Shown here in pieces: positions 48,091-56,703 of a DNA stretch of 64,000 nucleotides (position 1 is its first letter; every line of letters begins with the position of its first letter). Below the pieces are notes generated by a model. The model did not search any database and had not been told where the DNA came from. It was given only the letters and a program-made list of their open reading frames with translations. The stretch is from Lentzea albidocapillata. Its GTDB lineage: Bacteria > Actinomycetota > Actinomycetes > Mycobacteriales > Pseudonocardiaceae. The position numbers and the translations under genes are program-made. The stretch spans positions 1-64,000 of the forward strand of contig NZ_JOEA01000012.1 in the NCBI RefSeq assembly GCF_000719115.1, in the 5' to 3' direction.

Positions 48091-50469
48091 GTGAGCGCTG
48101 TGAACGAGAAGAGCGGTTACACACCGACCAACTACCGGACCATTCGGTCGCGGCTGGCCGGTGTCGTGGTCGTTCCCAGCGTGGTGCTGCTGGTCATGTG
48201 GGCCGTTTTCTCCTCTTACACCCTTTTTGACGGTTTCTACCTGCGGTCGGTCGCGGCCGGGGTGAAGGGCGCGTCGATCCCGTCCGTCGAGGCGCTCGCC
48301 GGCCTGCAGAAGGAACGCCAGCTGACCCTGGAGGTCCTCAGCAACGCCGAGGGCGTCGACCGGGGCGGGCTGGGGCGCCAGCGCAGCATCACCGACGAAG
48401 CGGTGCGCAAGATGCGGGACGCGTTCACGGAACTCTCCGAGAGCGCGCCGCAGGACACCGCCGACCGGATCAACGCGCTCAACTCCGTGCTGGACGAACT
48501 GCCGCAGCAGCGTTCGCGCGTCGACTCGGGGTCGGCGAACCCGCAGGCGCTCTACGACTACTACAACGGCCTCCTCGACTCGGGCGTCGCGCTGCTGTCC
48601 CGGCAGGCGCGGCTCGTGCCCGACTCGGAGGCGAGCCAGGCAGGCGTCCAGGCCGTCACGATCTTCCAGACCGCCGACTGGCTCTCGCGTGGTGCCACGA
48701 TCGGGTCGCGCGGGCTGCTCAACGGCACGTTCACCGCGCCCGAACGCGTCGAGTTCGCCCGGCTGACCGGTGCCTACCACTCGGGCCTCGACTCCACGAT
48801 CCCGTTCGCGCTGGAGCAGCCGCGCGCGCAGTACGACTCGTTGCGTGGCAGCACCGAGTACCGGACGCTGCTCGACCTCGAGGGCCGGATCATCAACGGC
48901 GACGCGACCGTCACCGACGTGCAGTGGCGCGGCGTGGCCAGCCCCGTGCACGACAACCTCGTCGGCCTCGCGGTCACGCAGGCCCGCAACGCCGCCGACC
49001 TCGGCGTAGACAAGGCCGACAGCCGGGTCGCCGCGGTGCTGATCGGCAGCCTGATCGCGTTGCTCGCCGTCGTCGTCGGCATCGTGCTGGCGTTGCGCAT
49101 CTCGAACCGGCTCGTGTCGAAGGCCCTGGTCATGCGGCTGGCGTCGCTGCGGGAGGACACGCTGCGGCTCGCGCAGGAACGGCTGCCGCACATCGTGGCG
49201 CGGCTGCGCGGCGGCGAGCAGGTGGACGTGCACCGCGACATGCCGCCGCTGGACTACGGCAACGACGAGATCGGCCAGGTCGCGGACGCGTTCAACGCCG
49301 CCCAGTACACGGCGGTCGCGGCGGCGGTGAAGGAGACGCAGGCGCGCGAGGGCGTGAACCGGGTCTTCCTCGACATCGCGCACCGCAACCAGGGGCTCGT
49401 GCACCGGCAGCTCAAGATCCTCGACAAGCTGGAACGCGAGGAGGAGCACCCCGAACAGCTCGACCAGCTCTTCCAGCTCGACCACCTGGCGACCCGCGCC
49501 CGCCGCAACGCGGAGAACCTGATCATCCTCGCCGGCGAGCAGCCCGGCAGGCAGTGGCGCAAGCCCGTGCGGCTGAGCGACGTCATTCGCTCCGCCGTCG
49601 CCGAGACCGAGCAGTACGTCCGGGTCAGGGTCAACCCGGTGCCCGACCGCGCGCTGGCGGGCGTGGCCGTCGCCGACACCATCCACCTGCTCGCCGAGCT
49701 CGTCGACAACGCGACGGCGTTCTCGTCACCGCGCTCCGAGGTCGTCATCCACTCCAGCGCCGCGCCGCACGGCCTCGTGGTGGAGATCGAGGACCACGGC
49801 CTCGGCATGACGCAGGAGGAGCGCCTCCAGGCCAACGCGAAGCTCTCCAACCCGCCCGACTTCGAGACGATGGCGTTCCGCGGCGAGTCCAGGCTGGGAC
49901 TGTTCGTCGTCGCCCGGCTGGCCGCACGGCGGGGCATCAAGGTGGAGTTGCGCGACTCGCCCAACGGCGGCACTGTCGCGTTGTGCGTGCTGCCGCCGAA
50001 CATCGTCGCCCCGCACAACACCGCGGGCGACATCACCGAGACCACGCAGATGCCGGTGCGGTCGTTCCACGACACGTACCACGGGCACGTCGAGGAACAC
50101 CCGAGCTTTCCCGTGAAGGTGAATCCCGAAGTGCGCGCGGCACTGAACGCAGGGCTGAAGGCGCTCGTAGAACCTGATATGAGCACAGTTGCCCCAGCGG
50201 CCGTGTCCGCACCGGACGCATCGGTGGAAGAACCAACCTCCGCGGCACCTCCGGCCCAGGACGGGAAGGCACCCCTTCCCCGCAGGAAGAAGCGGCAGAA
50301 CCTCGCGCCGCAGCTCATGCAGTCCTCGGAGGAGCCGCCGCACGCCGAGCCGGTGACCGGCGAAAGGTCGGCAGAGCGGGCCCGTGACGGTTTCGCCGCG
50401 TTCCAGCGCGGTACCCGCGACGCCCGGCTGACCGATGACTGGAGATCAGAAGGAGCCCCCTCGTCATGA
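48091..50469 (+). CDS. cvnA: Conservon protein CvnA: nitrate/nitrite-sensor-like histidine kinase
   Basis: Membrane sensor protein of 792 residues. Transmembrane helix 1 at ~30-48, an extracellular NIT-type helical sensor domain (residues 50-300, SVEALAGLQKERQLTLEVLS), transmembrane helix 2 (VLIGSLIALLAVVVGIVLAL at ~313-332), a HAMP-like linker, then a kinase core with HRNQGLVHRQLKILDKLERE and an HATPase (ELVDNATAFSSPRSEVVIHS, EIEDHGLGMTQEE, RLGLFVVARLAARRGIKVEL). A long Pro/Ala-rich cytoplasmic tail follows. In conservons CvnA works with roadblock, DUF742 and GTPase partners at the membrane. GTG 48091. The end overlaps cvnB by 4 bp. Confidence 0.93.
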   Translation: MSAVNEKSGYTPTNYRTIRSRLAGVVVVPSVVLLVMWAVFSSYTLFDGFYLRSVAAGVKGASIPSVEALAGLQKERQLTLEVLSNAEGVDRGGLGRQRSITDEAVRKMRDAFTELSESAPQDTADRINALNSVLDELPQQRSRVDSGSANPQALYDYYNGLLDSGVALLSRQARLVPDSEASQAGVQAVTIFQTADWLSRGATIGSRGLLNGTFTAPERVEFARLTGAYHSGLDSTIPFALEQPRAQYDSLRGSTEYRTLLDLEGRIINGDATVTDVQWRGVASPVHDNLVGLAVTQARNAADLGVDKADSRVAAVLIGSLIALLAVVVGIVLALRISNRLVSKALVMRLASLREDTLRLAQERLPHIVARLRGGEQVDVHRDMPPLDYGNDEIGQVADAFNAAQYTAVAAAVKETQAREGVNRVFLDIAHRNQGLVHRQLKILDKLEREEEHPEQLDQLFQLDHLATRARRNAENLIILAGEQPGRQWRKPVRLSDVIRSAVAETEQYVRVRVNPVPDRALAGVAVADTIHLLAELVDNATAFSSPRSEVVIHSSAAPHGLVVEIEDHGLGMTQEERLQANAKLSNPPDFETMAFRGESRLGLFVVARLAARRGIKVELRDSPNGGTVALCVLPPNIVAPHNTAGDITETTQMPVRSFHDTYHGHVEEHPSFPVKVNPEVRAALNAGLKALVEPDMSTVAPAAVSAPDASVEEPTSAAPPAQDGKAPLPRRKKRQNLAPQLMQSSEEPPHAEPVTGERSAERARDGFAAFQRGTRDARLTDDWRSEGAPSS

Positions 50470-50900
50470 AGCACAACGCAAGCCAGCACGGCGAACTGAA
50501 CTGGTTGCTGGAGGACCTGATCCAGCGAGTGGTCGGCGCCCGCCACGCGGTCGTGCTGTCGGCGGACGGACTCCTGCTCGGCCGTTCGGCCGGGCTGTCC
50601 CGCGACGACTCGGAGCACCTGTCCGCGATGGCGTCGGCGTTCCAGTCGCTCGCCCGCGGCACCGGACGGCATTTCGGCGGTGGCGCCGTCCGGCAGACCA
50701 TCGTGGAGATGGAACACGCGTACCTCTTCGTGACCGCCGCGGGTCACGGGGCTTGCCTGGCCGTGCTGGGCGAGGAAGATGCGGACATGGGCATGATTGC
50801 GTACGAGATGAACATGCTGGTGAAGCGCGTCGGTACGTACCTCTCGTCGGCTCCGCGCGCGGAGACCGCGACAGTGCCCTCGGCGCGTGAGTCGCGCTGA
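50466..50900 (+). CDS. cvnB: Conservon protein CvnB: roadblock/LC7 domain
   Basis: Roadblock/LC7 protein of 144 residues (ELNWLLEDLIQRVVGARHAV, LSADGLLLGRSAGLSRDDSE, ALARGTGRHFGGGAVRQTIV-like beta hairpin, and MIAYEMNMLVKRVG). In conservon systems this acts as GTPase-activating or scaffolding partner for CvnD. It overlaps cvnA by 4 bp and ends at the first base of the cvnC start. Confidence 0.94.
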   Translation: MKHNASQHGELNWLLEDLIQRVVGARHAVVLSADGLLLGRSAGLSRDDSEHLSAMASAFQSLARGTGRHFGGGAVRQTIVEMEHAYLFVTAAGHGACLAVLGEEDADMGMIAYEMNMLVKRVGTYLSSAPRAETATVPSARESR

Positions 50901-51265
50901 TGACCTCGCGCGAGGACTGGTGGTACGACGAGGCCGCGGGGCCGCTGGTGCGGCCCTACGCGATGGTGCGCGGCCGCACCCGGCCGAACGCGCCTGACCT
51001 ACACCTCGTGACGCAGGTCCGAGCTTCCTCGTTTACGTCCGACCAGACGTCGCTGACGGTCGAACATCGCGAGATCATGGCCCTGTGCGCACGCCCGCTC
51101 TCGATCGCCGAGGTCGCCGCCTACCTCGACGTGCCGCTCATCGTGGTGAAGGTCCTGCTGTCGGACCTCATCGAGCGTGGTGACGTGCTCGTGCAGAACT
51201 CGTCCCCCAAGATTCCCGACCGGAATCTCCTGCAGGCCGTACTGGATGGTGTTCGTGGGATCTGA
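50900..51265 (+). CDS. cvnC: Conservon protein CvnC: DUF742
   Basis: DUF742 protein of 121 residues. Family marks are the N-terminal DWWYDEAAGPLVRPYAMVRG, RTRPNAPDLHLVTQVRA and a winged-helix-like part LTVEHREIMALCARPLSIAE, VAAYLDVPLIVVKVLLSDLI, ending NLLQAVLDGVRGI. Standard third gene of a conservon. Overlaps cvnD by 20 bp. Confidence 0.94.
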   Translation: MTSREDWWYDEAAGPLVRPYAMVRGRTRPNAPDLHLVTQVRASSFTSDQTSLTVEHREIMALCARPLSIAEVAAYLDVPLIVVKVLLSDLIERGDVLVQNSSPKIPDRNLLQAVLDGVRGI

Positions 51266-51827
51266 TGGCCAGCTGACCGTGCCGACCGCGGTCAAGATCG
51301 TCATCGCCGGCGGGTTCGGCACCGGCAAGACCACGATGGTCGCGTCGGTGTCCGAGATCCCGCCGCTGCGGACCGAGGAACTGCTCACCGAGGCCGGTGT
51401 GCACGTCGACGACCTCGCCGGCATCGAAGGCAAGGACACGACCACCGTCGCCCTCGACTTCGGTCGCATCACCATCAACACCAAGGTGGTGCTGTACCTG
51501 TTCGGCACGCCCGGCCAGAACCGGTTCTGGTTCATGTGGGACGAACTGGCGACCGGTGCGATCGGCGCCGTGGTCCTGGTGGACACGCGCCGGCTCGACT
51601 CGTCGTTCCCCTCGATCGACTTCTTCGAGCACCGGGCGATCCCGTTCGTCGTCGCCGTGAACTGCTTCGACGGGTCGCAGCTGTACACGGTGGACGAGGT
51701 GCGGCACGCGCTCGACCTGGACGAGGCGATCCCGGTGGTGCTGTGCGACGCGCGGGACCGGGAGTCGTCGAAGTCGGTGCTGGTCGAGCTGATCCTGCAC
51801 ACGATGAACCGGCTGGCCGCCGTCTAG
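51246..51827 (+). CDS. cvnD: Conservon protein CvnD: small GTP-binding protein
   Basis: GTPase of 193 residues. G1 GGFGTGKTTMVASVSEIPPL, G3-like LYLFGTPGQNRFWFMWDELA, and C-terminal VAVNCFDG (N in place of NKxD) typical of the MglA/CvnD group with its altered G4. ATG 51246 lies inside cvnC. Closes the four-gene conservon; followed by a hairpin terminator. Confidence 0.93.
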   Translation: MVFVGSDGQLTVPTAVKIVIAGGFGTGKTTMVASVSEIPPLRTEELLTEAGVHVDDLAGIEGKDTTTVALDFGRITINTKVVLYLFGTPGQNRFWFMWDELATGAIGAVVLVDTRRLDSSFPSIDFFEHRAIPFVVAVNCFDGSQLYTVDEVRHALDLDEAIPVVLCDARDRESSKSVLVELILHTMNRLAAV

Positions 51828-51833
51828 TGAGAA

Positions 51834-51855
51834 GGCCCGCTCCGAGGAGCGGGCC
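51834..51855. terminator. Terminator between cvnD and the convergent dehydrogenase gene
   Basis: GGCCCGCTCC pairs perfectly with GGAGCGGGCC (51834-51855). It falls between converging genes and can serve both. Confidence 0.75.
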
Positions 51856-51861
51856 GTCGCG

Positions 51862-52725
51862 TCATTTCGCGTAGTTGTGGAAACCGCGGCCCGACTTCTT
51901 GCCCAGCAGGCCCGCGTCCACCATGCGCAGCAGCAGCGGCGGCGGCGAGAACAGCGGTTCCTTGAACTCGTCGTACATCGACTCGGCGATGGCCTTCGTG
52001 GTGTCGAGGCCGATCAGGTCGGTGAGGCGCAGCGGGCCCATCGGGTGGGCGCAGCCGAGCACCATGCCGTTGTCGATGTCGTCGGCCGAGGCGAAGCCGG
52101 ACTCCAGCATGCGGATCGACGAGAGCAGGTAGGGGATCAGCAGCGCGTTGACCACGAAACCGGCGCGGTCCTGCGAGCGGATGACCTCCTTGTGCAGGGT
52201 CTCGCGCACGAACTGCTCCGCGCGGTCCTGCGTGGTGGCGCCGGTCAGCAGCGACGGCACGATCTCCACGAGCTTCAGGACCGGCACCGGGTTGAAGAAG
52301 TGCACGCCGATGACCTGCTCCGGGCGACCGGTGGCCATGCCGAGCTTCATGATCGGGATGGACGACGTGTTGGACGCGAAGATCGCGTCGTCGTCCTTCA
52401 CGACCTTGTCGAGCGCGGTGAAGACGTCGGTCTTGATCTGCTCGTTCTCGGCGACCGCCTCGACCACGAACTGCCGGTCGGCGAAGTCACCGATGTCGGT
52501 GGTGAACCGGATGCGCCCGATGGCGGCTTCCCGGTCCTCCTCGCTGAGCTTGCCGGACTTGACGCCCCTGGCGAGCGAGGTGGCGATCCGCCCCTGCGCT
52601 GCCTCGGCCGCGCTCGCGTTGACCTCGACGACGATGACGTCGAGGCCCGCGCGAGCACTCACCTCGGCGATTCCGGAGCCCATGAGGCCGGAACCGACGA
52701 CTCCTACACGTTGAATGTCACTCAC
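51862..52725 (-). CDS. 3-Hydroxybutyryl-CoA dehydrogenase
   Basis: NAD(P)-dependent 3-hydroxyacyl-CoA dehydrogenase of 287 residues, cytoplasmic. N-terminal Rossmann motif VGVVGSGLMGSGIAEVSARA; the catalytic His and substrate segment HFFNPVPVLKLVEIVPS; C-terminal domain with DRAGFVVNALLIPYLLSSIR and MGPLRLTDLIGLDTT. This is the FadB2/Hbd type, reducing acetoacetyl-CoA or oxidising 3-hydroxybutyryl-CoA in butyrate/PHB or fatty acid metabolism. No pathway partner is next to it. Confidence 0.93.
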   Translation of the reverse strand: MSDIQRVGVVGSGLMGSGIAEVSARAGLDVIVVEVNASAAEAAQGRIATSLARGVKSGKLSEEDREAAIGRIRFTTDIGDFADRQFVVEAVAENEQIKTDVFTALDKVVKDDDAIFASNTSSIPIMKLGMATGRPEQVIGVHFFNPVPVLKLVEIVPSLLTGATTQDRAEQFVRETLHKEVIRSQDRAGFVVNALLIPYLLSSIRMLESGFASADDIDNGMVLGCAHPMGPLRLTDLIGLDTTKAIAESMYDEFKEPLFSPPPLLLRMVDAGLLGKKSGRGFHNYAK

Positions 52726-52773
52726 GTGACCGATCCTGCCACGAGCTGCTCGAAACGAGGTCGGGCTGTCAGA

Positions 52774-53604
52774 TCAGAGACCGAGGCCGAGGCCTTCGGT
52801 CAGGCCGCCGACGCCGTCGAGCGGGTCCAGGTCGGTGACGCCACCGAGCACGTTGCCGACGGTGCCGTCGACGACGCTGTGGACGGTGTCGTGCACGCCG
52901 CTGACCGGCGCGACGTCCGGGACGACCTCGTGGACCACGTCGGTGACGGTCGTGACGTCGGTGGTGACGGCGTCGAGCACGCCGGGCACGCCGTCGACGG
53001 AGACGACGTCGGTCACGCCGGTGACGGTGCCGAGGACGCCGTTGACGTCCGCCACACCGGCCGCCCCGGTCACCGTGCCGAGGACGTCGCCGGTGTCGGC
53101 GAGACCCGTGACACCGGACAGGTCGGTGACGTTGCCGAGGTCCGTGACGTTGCCGAGGTCCGTGACGTTGCCCAGGCCGGCCACGTCGCCGAGGCCAGGG
53201 ACGCCGTCGAGGGTGTTCGACACGTCGCAGTGGCCGGACAGGTCGCCGGCGAAGCCGTTGGCGGCGTCGAGGTTCGCGAGGCCCGTGAGGGCGCTGTAGG
53301 ACGAGAGGCCGTCGACGTCCGCGATCGAGGCGGCGTCGAGCACCAGCGGGAGGATCTCCTGGACGTCAGCGGGGGTGATGTCGCTCAGACCGCAGGCGCT
53401 GAGGACGCCTTCGGGGTCGAGGTCGAACGCCGACATGGCCGTCGGGTCGTTCAGGAGGTTCAGGGCGAACTCCTGCAGCGTGGCCGGCTCGGCCTCCTGC
53501 GGCACGGCCACCGGAGCCGCCGGGGCGGTCGCCTCGGGCGCGGCGGGCGCGGCGGGCTGAACGGGCTGCTGCGGGGTGGCCGGCTGAATGTCCTGCTGCA
53601 TCAT
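52774..53604 (-). CDS. IniB-like (IniB N-terminal domain) repeat protein
   Basis: Protein of 276 residues. After a Pro/Ala/Gln-rich leader (residues 1-45), residues ~45-90 match the IniB N-terminal region (LQEFALNLLNDPTAMSAFDL, then DPEGVLSACGLSDITPADVQ). The rest is a low-complexity Gly/Val/Asp repeat with LGNVTDLGNVTDLGNVTD and many VTDV/GVL units. In mycobacteria iniB heads the isoniazid-inducible iniBAC operon; here no dynamin-like iniA/iniC follows. The function is unknown, and its role in envelope stress is inferred. ATG 53604; tandem DNA repeats occur inside the gene and phased repeats upstream. Confidence 0.78.
   Translation of the reverse strand: MMQQDIQPATPQQPVQPAAPAAPEATAPAAPVAVPQEAEPATLQEFALNLLNDPTAMSAFDLDPEGVLSACGLSDITPADVQEILPLVLDAASIADVDGLSSYSALTGLANLDAANGFAGDLSGHCDVSNTLDGVPGLGDVAGLGNVTDLGNVTDLGNVTDLSGVTGLADTGDVLGTVTGAAGVADVNGVLGTVTGVTDVVSVDGVPGVLDAVTTDVTTVTDVVHEVVPDVAPVSGVHDTVHSVVDGTVGNVLGGVTDLDPLDGVGGLTEGLGLGL
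53121..53174. repeat. 18-bp tandem repeat, three copies, inside the IniB-like gene
   Basis: Three tandem 18-bp units at 53121-53138, 53139-53156 and 53157-53174 (GGTCSGTGACGTTGCCSA consensus) encode the repeated GNVTDL hexapeptide on the minus strand. Near-identity at DNA level suggests recent slippage, so copy number may vary between strains. Confidence 0.8.
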
Positions 53605-53662
53605 GGGAGTGGAGCTCCTACGGCGGGTCGAGGGATATCGCAGGAACCGTATTGAGATCAAC

Positions 53663-53760
53663 ATCCCCCTGACATCGGGTGTGATCCCCATACTTCGGGC
53701 GGCTGAACTCCTTAGGGGCCGAAGGTCACCCGTTAGGGGGATGCCGTACCTCGTTAGGGG
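53663..53760. promoter_or_regulatory. 21-bp phased TTAGGGG array upstream of the IniB-like gene
   Basis: TTAGGGG occurs at 53712, 53733 and 53754, exactly 21 bp apart, and ATCCCC occurs at 53663 and 53684, also exactly 21 bp apart. Two helical turns per repeat places all sites on one DNA face. They lie 60-155 bp upstream of the minus-strand IniB-like start, where an activator or silencer would bind. Confidence 0.65.
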
Positions 53761-53827
53761 CCCCGCAGACGCCGAGCGGCGGCACGGCCGATGAGGCCCG
53801 TGCCGCCGATGATCAACGCTCGCCTGC

Positions 53828-55252
53828 TCAGTCGAGCTCGGCCTCCGCCTTCGCGATCGCCGCGAACTCCTCCTCCGGAGCGTTCGCGACCAGGTGATGG
53901 CGACTGTAGAACCAGTAGTACGCAACGGCGACCAACACGATGCCCGCCGTCACAGCAGCAGCGATCTCGTCTACGAAGAACGTCGCGATGACCGCGGCCA
54001 CGGCCAGAACCAGCGCCACGCTCGTGGTCACCACACCGCCAGGAGTCCGGTACGGGCGAGGCAGGTCCGGCGCCGTCTTACGCAGAACGATGTGCGACAC
54101 CATCATCAGCACGTACGACAGGGCCGCACCGAACACCGCGATGTTGATGAGCCGCGCGCCGCCCGTCACCGGGTCGACCGACTTCATGATCGTGGCCAGT
54201 GCGAACCCGATGGTGCCGGGCACGATCAAAGCCAGATAGGGCGTCTTGCGCTTGCCGGTCTTCGACAGCCAGCGCGGCAGGTATCCCGCGCGCGACAACG
54301 CGAACAGCTGCCGCGAGTACGCGTAGATGATCGAGAAGAACGACGCGACCAGACCCGCGAGGCCGACGTAGTTGACCAGCTGCGCCAGGAACGTGTCGCC
54401 GCCGTAGGCCGCGCGCACGGCCTCGGGCAACGGGTTTCCGGACGCCTGCAGTGCCTTCGAGCCCGCACCGCCGGGCGCGACGAGCAGGATGGCCGCCGCG
54501 AACACCAGCAGCACGACCATCGCGCCGATGATGCCGCGAGGCATGTCCCGCTTCGGATCGCGCGCTTCCTCGGCGGCGAGTGGCACGCCCTCCACCGCGA
54601 GGAAGAACCAGATCGCGAACACGATCGCGCCCCACGCCCCTGTCACGCCCATCGGCAGGAACGAGCCGTCGCCGATGTCGAACAGCTTCGCGGAGTCGAA
54701 CTTCGGGATCATGCCCGCCACGAACGCGACCAGGGCCACGACCGCGACACCGGTGATCACGAACATCACCCGCAGCGCCTCGCCGACGCCGTAGAGGTGG
54801 ATGCCGACGAACACGATGTAGCACACCAGGTACACGGGCCACGTGGCGTCCAGCAGACCGAGAGCTTTGACGTAGTCGCCGATGAACACCGAGATCGCCG
54901 CGGGAGCGATGGCGTACTCGATGAGAATGGCGATACCTGTGGCGTACCCGCCCAACGGGCCGAGCGCGCGCCTCGCGAAACCGTAGCCCGCGCCCGCCAC
55001 AGGGAGCGCTGACGCCAGTTCGGCGAGACCGAACACCATGCAGGTGTACATCGTCGCCATCAGGATCGTGGCGACCAGCATCCCGCCCCAGCCACCCTGG
55101 GCGAGGCCGAAGTTCCACCCGGCGAAGTCGCCGGAGATCACGTACGAGACACCCAGCCCGGCCAGCAGGACCCAGCCCGCTGCGCCACGCTTGAGCTGAC
55201 GGTGCTCCAGGTAGTCGCTGCCTACCTTCTCGTACTCGACATGCTTGGCCAT
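53828..55252 (-). CDS. APC-family amino acid/ethanolamine permease
   Basis: Transporter of 474 residues with twelve predicted helices. N-terminal half has GVSYVISGDFAGWNFGLAQG and GLAELASALPVAGAGYGFAR, close to ethanolamine permeases (EutP/Eat-type), followed by the conserved SFFSIIYAYSRQLFALSRAG segment. ATG 55252 is preceded by AGGAG. Divergent (110 bp) from a glutamine-synthetase-like gene, so import and first activation step are probably coregulated. Ethanolamine is the best substrate guess; other amines or amino acids are possible. Confidence 0.87.
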   Translation of the reverse strand: MAKHVEYEKVGSDYLEHRQLKRGAAGWVLLAGLGVSYVISGDFAGWNFGLAQGGWGGMLVATILMATMYTCMVFGLAELASALPVAGAGYGFARRALGPLGGYATGIAILIEYAIAPAAISVFIGDYVKALGLLDATWPVYLVCYIVFVGIHLYGVGEALRVMFVITGVAVVALVAFVAGMIPKFDSAKLFDIGDGSFLPMGVTGAWGAIVFAIWFFLAVEGVPLAAEEARDPKRDMPRGIIGAMVVLLVFAAAILLVAPGGAGSKALQASGNPLPEAVRAAYGGDTFLAQLVNYVGLAGLVASFFSIIYAYSRQLFALSRAGYLPRWLSKTGKRKTPYLALIVPGTIGFALATIMKSVDPVTGGARLINIAVFGAALSYVLMMVSHIVLRKTAPDLPRPYRTPGGVVTTSVALVLAVAAVIATFFVDEIAAAVTAGIVLVAVAYYWFYSRHHLVANAPEEEFAAIAKAEAELD

Positions 55253-55362
55253 ATGGACTCCTAATAGTCCTTTAAGCAGTGGTTGAGGGTGGCGCTCGTC
55301 ACCCGGTGGTGTCAAGATGGTGCAGCCAATGGCTCGCAGACATACCTTTGGAGGAACGCGGG

Positions 55363-56703
55363 ATGCTGACCGTCGAGGAGTTGCGCGAGGCCGTGGACGC
55401 CGGTGAGATCGACACCGTCCTGGTCGCGATCGTGGACATGCAGGGCCGCCTGCAGGGCAAGCGGTGCGCCGCGCAGTACTTCCTCGACGAGGTTCTCGGG
55501 CACTCCGCGGAGGGCTGCAACTACCTGCTCGCCGTCGACGTCGAGATGAACCCGGTCAGCGGCTTCGAGATGTCGAGCTGGGAGCGCGGGTACGGCGACT
55601 TCGTGATGAAGCCGGACATGGAGACGCTCCGGCGCGTGCCGTGGCAGGAGGGCACCGCCCTCGTCATGTGCGATGTCGTCTGGGAGAACGGCGACCCCGT
55701 CGTCGCCTCGCCGCGGCAGGTCCTGCGCAAGCAGCTCGACCGGCTCGCCGCGCTCGGCCTGGACTGCTACGTCGGCACCGAGCTGGAGTTCATCCTCTTC
55801 GACGACTCCTACGAGCAGGCCTGGAACGCCGGCTACCGCGACCTCACGCCGTCCAACCAGTACAACGTCGACTACTCGTTGCTCGGCACCGCGCGCGTGG
55901 AACCGTTGCTGCGGGCCATTCGCAACGGCATGACGGGCGCGGGCATGGTCGTCGAGTCGGCCAAGGGCGAGTGCAACCCCGGTCAGCACGAGATCGCGTT
56001 CAAGTACACGACGGCGCTGCGCACGTGCGACCAGCACGCGATCTACAAGAACGGTTCCAAGGAGATCGCGGCCCAGCAGGGCAAGGCGCTCACGTTCATG
56101 GCGAAGTACAACGAACGCGAGGGCAACTCCTGCCACATCCACCTCTCCCTGCGCTCCAGGGACGGTGAGCCGGTCTTCGCCGAGGGCCACGGCATGTCGG
56201 AGCTGATGAAGCACTTCCTCGCGGGCCAGCTGGCCGGGCTGCGGGAGCTCACCTACTTCCTCGCCCCGAACATCAACTCCTACAAGCGTTTCGTGAAGGG
56301 CTCGTTCGCGCCGACCGCCGTCGCGTGGGGACGGGACAACCGCACGTGCGCGCTGCGGGTCGTCGGCCACGGCCACGGGCTGCGGTTCGAGAACCGGGTC
56401 CCCGGCGGCGACGTGAACCCGTACCTCGCGGTGGCGGCGCTCATCGCGGCCGGGCTGCACGGCGTCGAGCAGAAGCTGGAGCTGGAGGACGAGTTCGTCG
56501 GCAACGCCTACGCGTCCGACCGGCCGACGGTGCCGACGACGCTGCGCGAGGCGGCGGACCTGTTGGCGGACAGCACGATCGCGCGCGAAGCGTTCGGCAA
56601 GGACGTCGTCGACCACTACCTGAACGCGGCCAAGGTCGAGCTGACCGCGTTCGAGGCGGCGGTCACGGACTGGGAGAAGGTGCGCGGGTTTGAGCGCCTC
56701 TAA
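55363..56703 (+). CDS. Glutamine-synthetase-like gamma-glutamylamine ligase (GlnA3/GlnA4 type)
   Basis: GS-fold ligase of 446 residues. Beta-grasp N-terminus (MLTVEELREAVDAGEIDTVL), then catalytic barrel motifs ELEFILFDDSYEQ, KGECNPGQHEIAFKY, GNSCHIHLSL, NINSYKRFVKGSFAPTAVAW and RVPGGDVNPYLAVAALIAAG. Unlike true GlnA it starts with DMQGRLQGKRC, and at the adenylylation-loop position it has GNAYASDRP instead of NLY, as in the polyamine/ethanolamine glutamylating paralogues. It would join glutamate to an amine using ATP. ATG 55363 has GGAGG upstream. Overlaps the hydrolase gene by 14 bp. Confidence 0.88.
   Translation: MLTVEELREAVDAGEIDTVLVAIVDMQGRLQGKRCAAQYFLDEVLGHSAEGCNYLLAVDVEMNPVSGFEMSSWERGYGDFVMKPDMETLRRVPWQEGTALVMCDVVWENGDPVVASPRQVLRKQLDRLAALGLDCYVGTELEFILFDDSYEQAWNAGYRDLTPSNQYNVDYSLLGTARVEPLLRAIRNGMTGAGMVVESAKGECNPGQHEIAFKYTTALRTCDQHAIYKNGSKEIAAQQGKALTFMAKYNEREGNSCHIHLSLRSRDGEPVFAEGHGMSELMKHFLAGQLAGLRELTYFLAPNINSYKRFVKGSFAPTAVAWGRDNRTCALRVVGHGHGLRFENRVPGGDVNPYLAVAALIAAGLHGVEQKLELEDEFVGNAYASDRPTVPTTLREAADLLADSTIAREAFGKDVVDHYLNAAKVELTAFEAAVTDWEKVRGFERL

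Noticed and set aside
53121..53174. 18-bp repeats read as a CRISPR-like array
   Set aside because: They are directly tandem without spacers and in frame with the IniB-like gene, so they are coding repeats.
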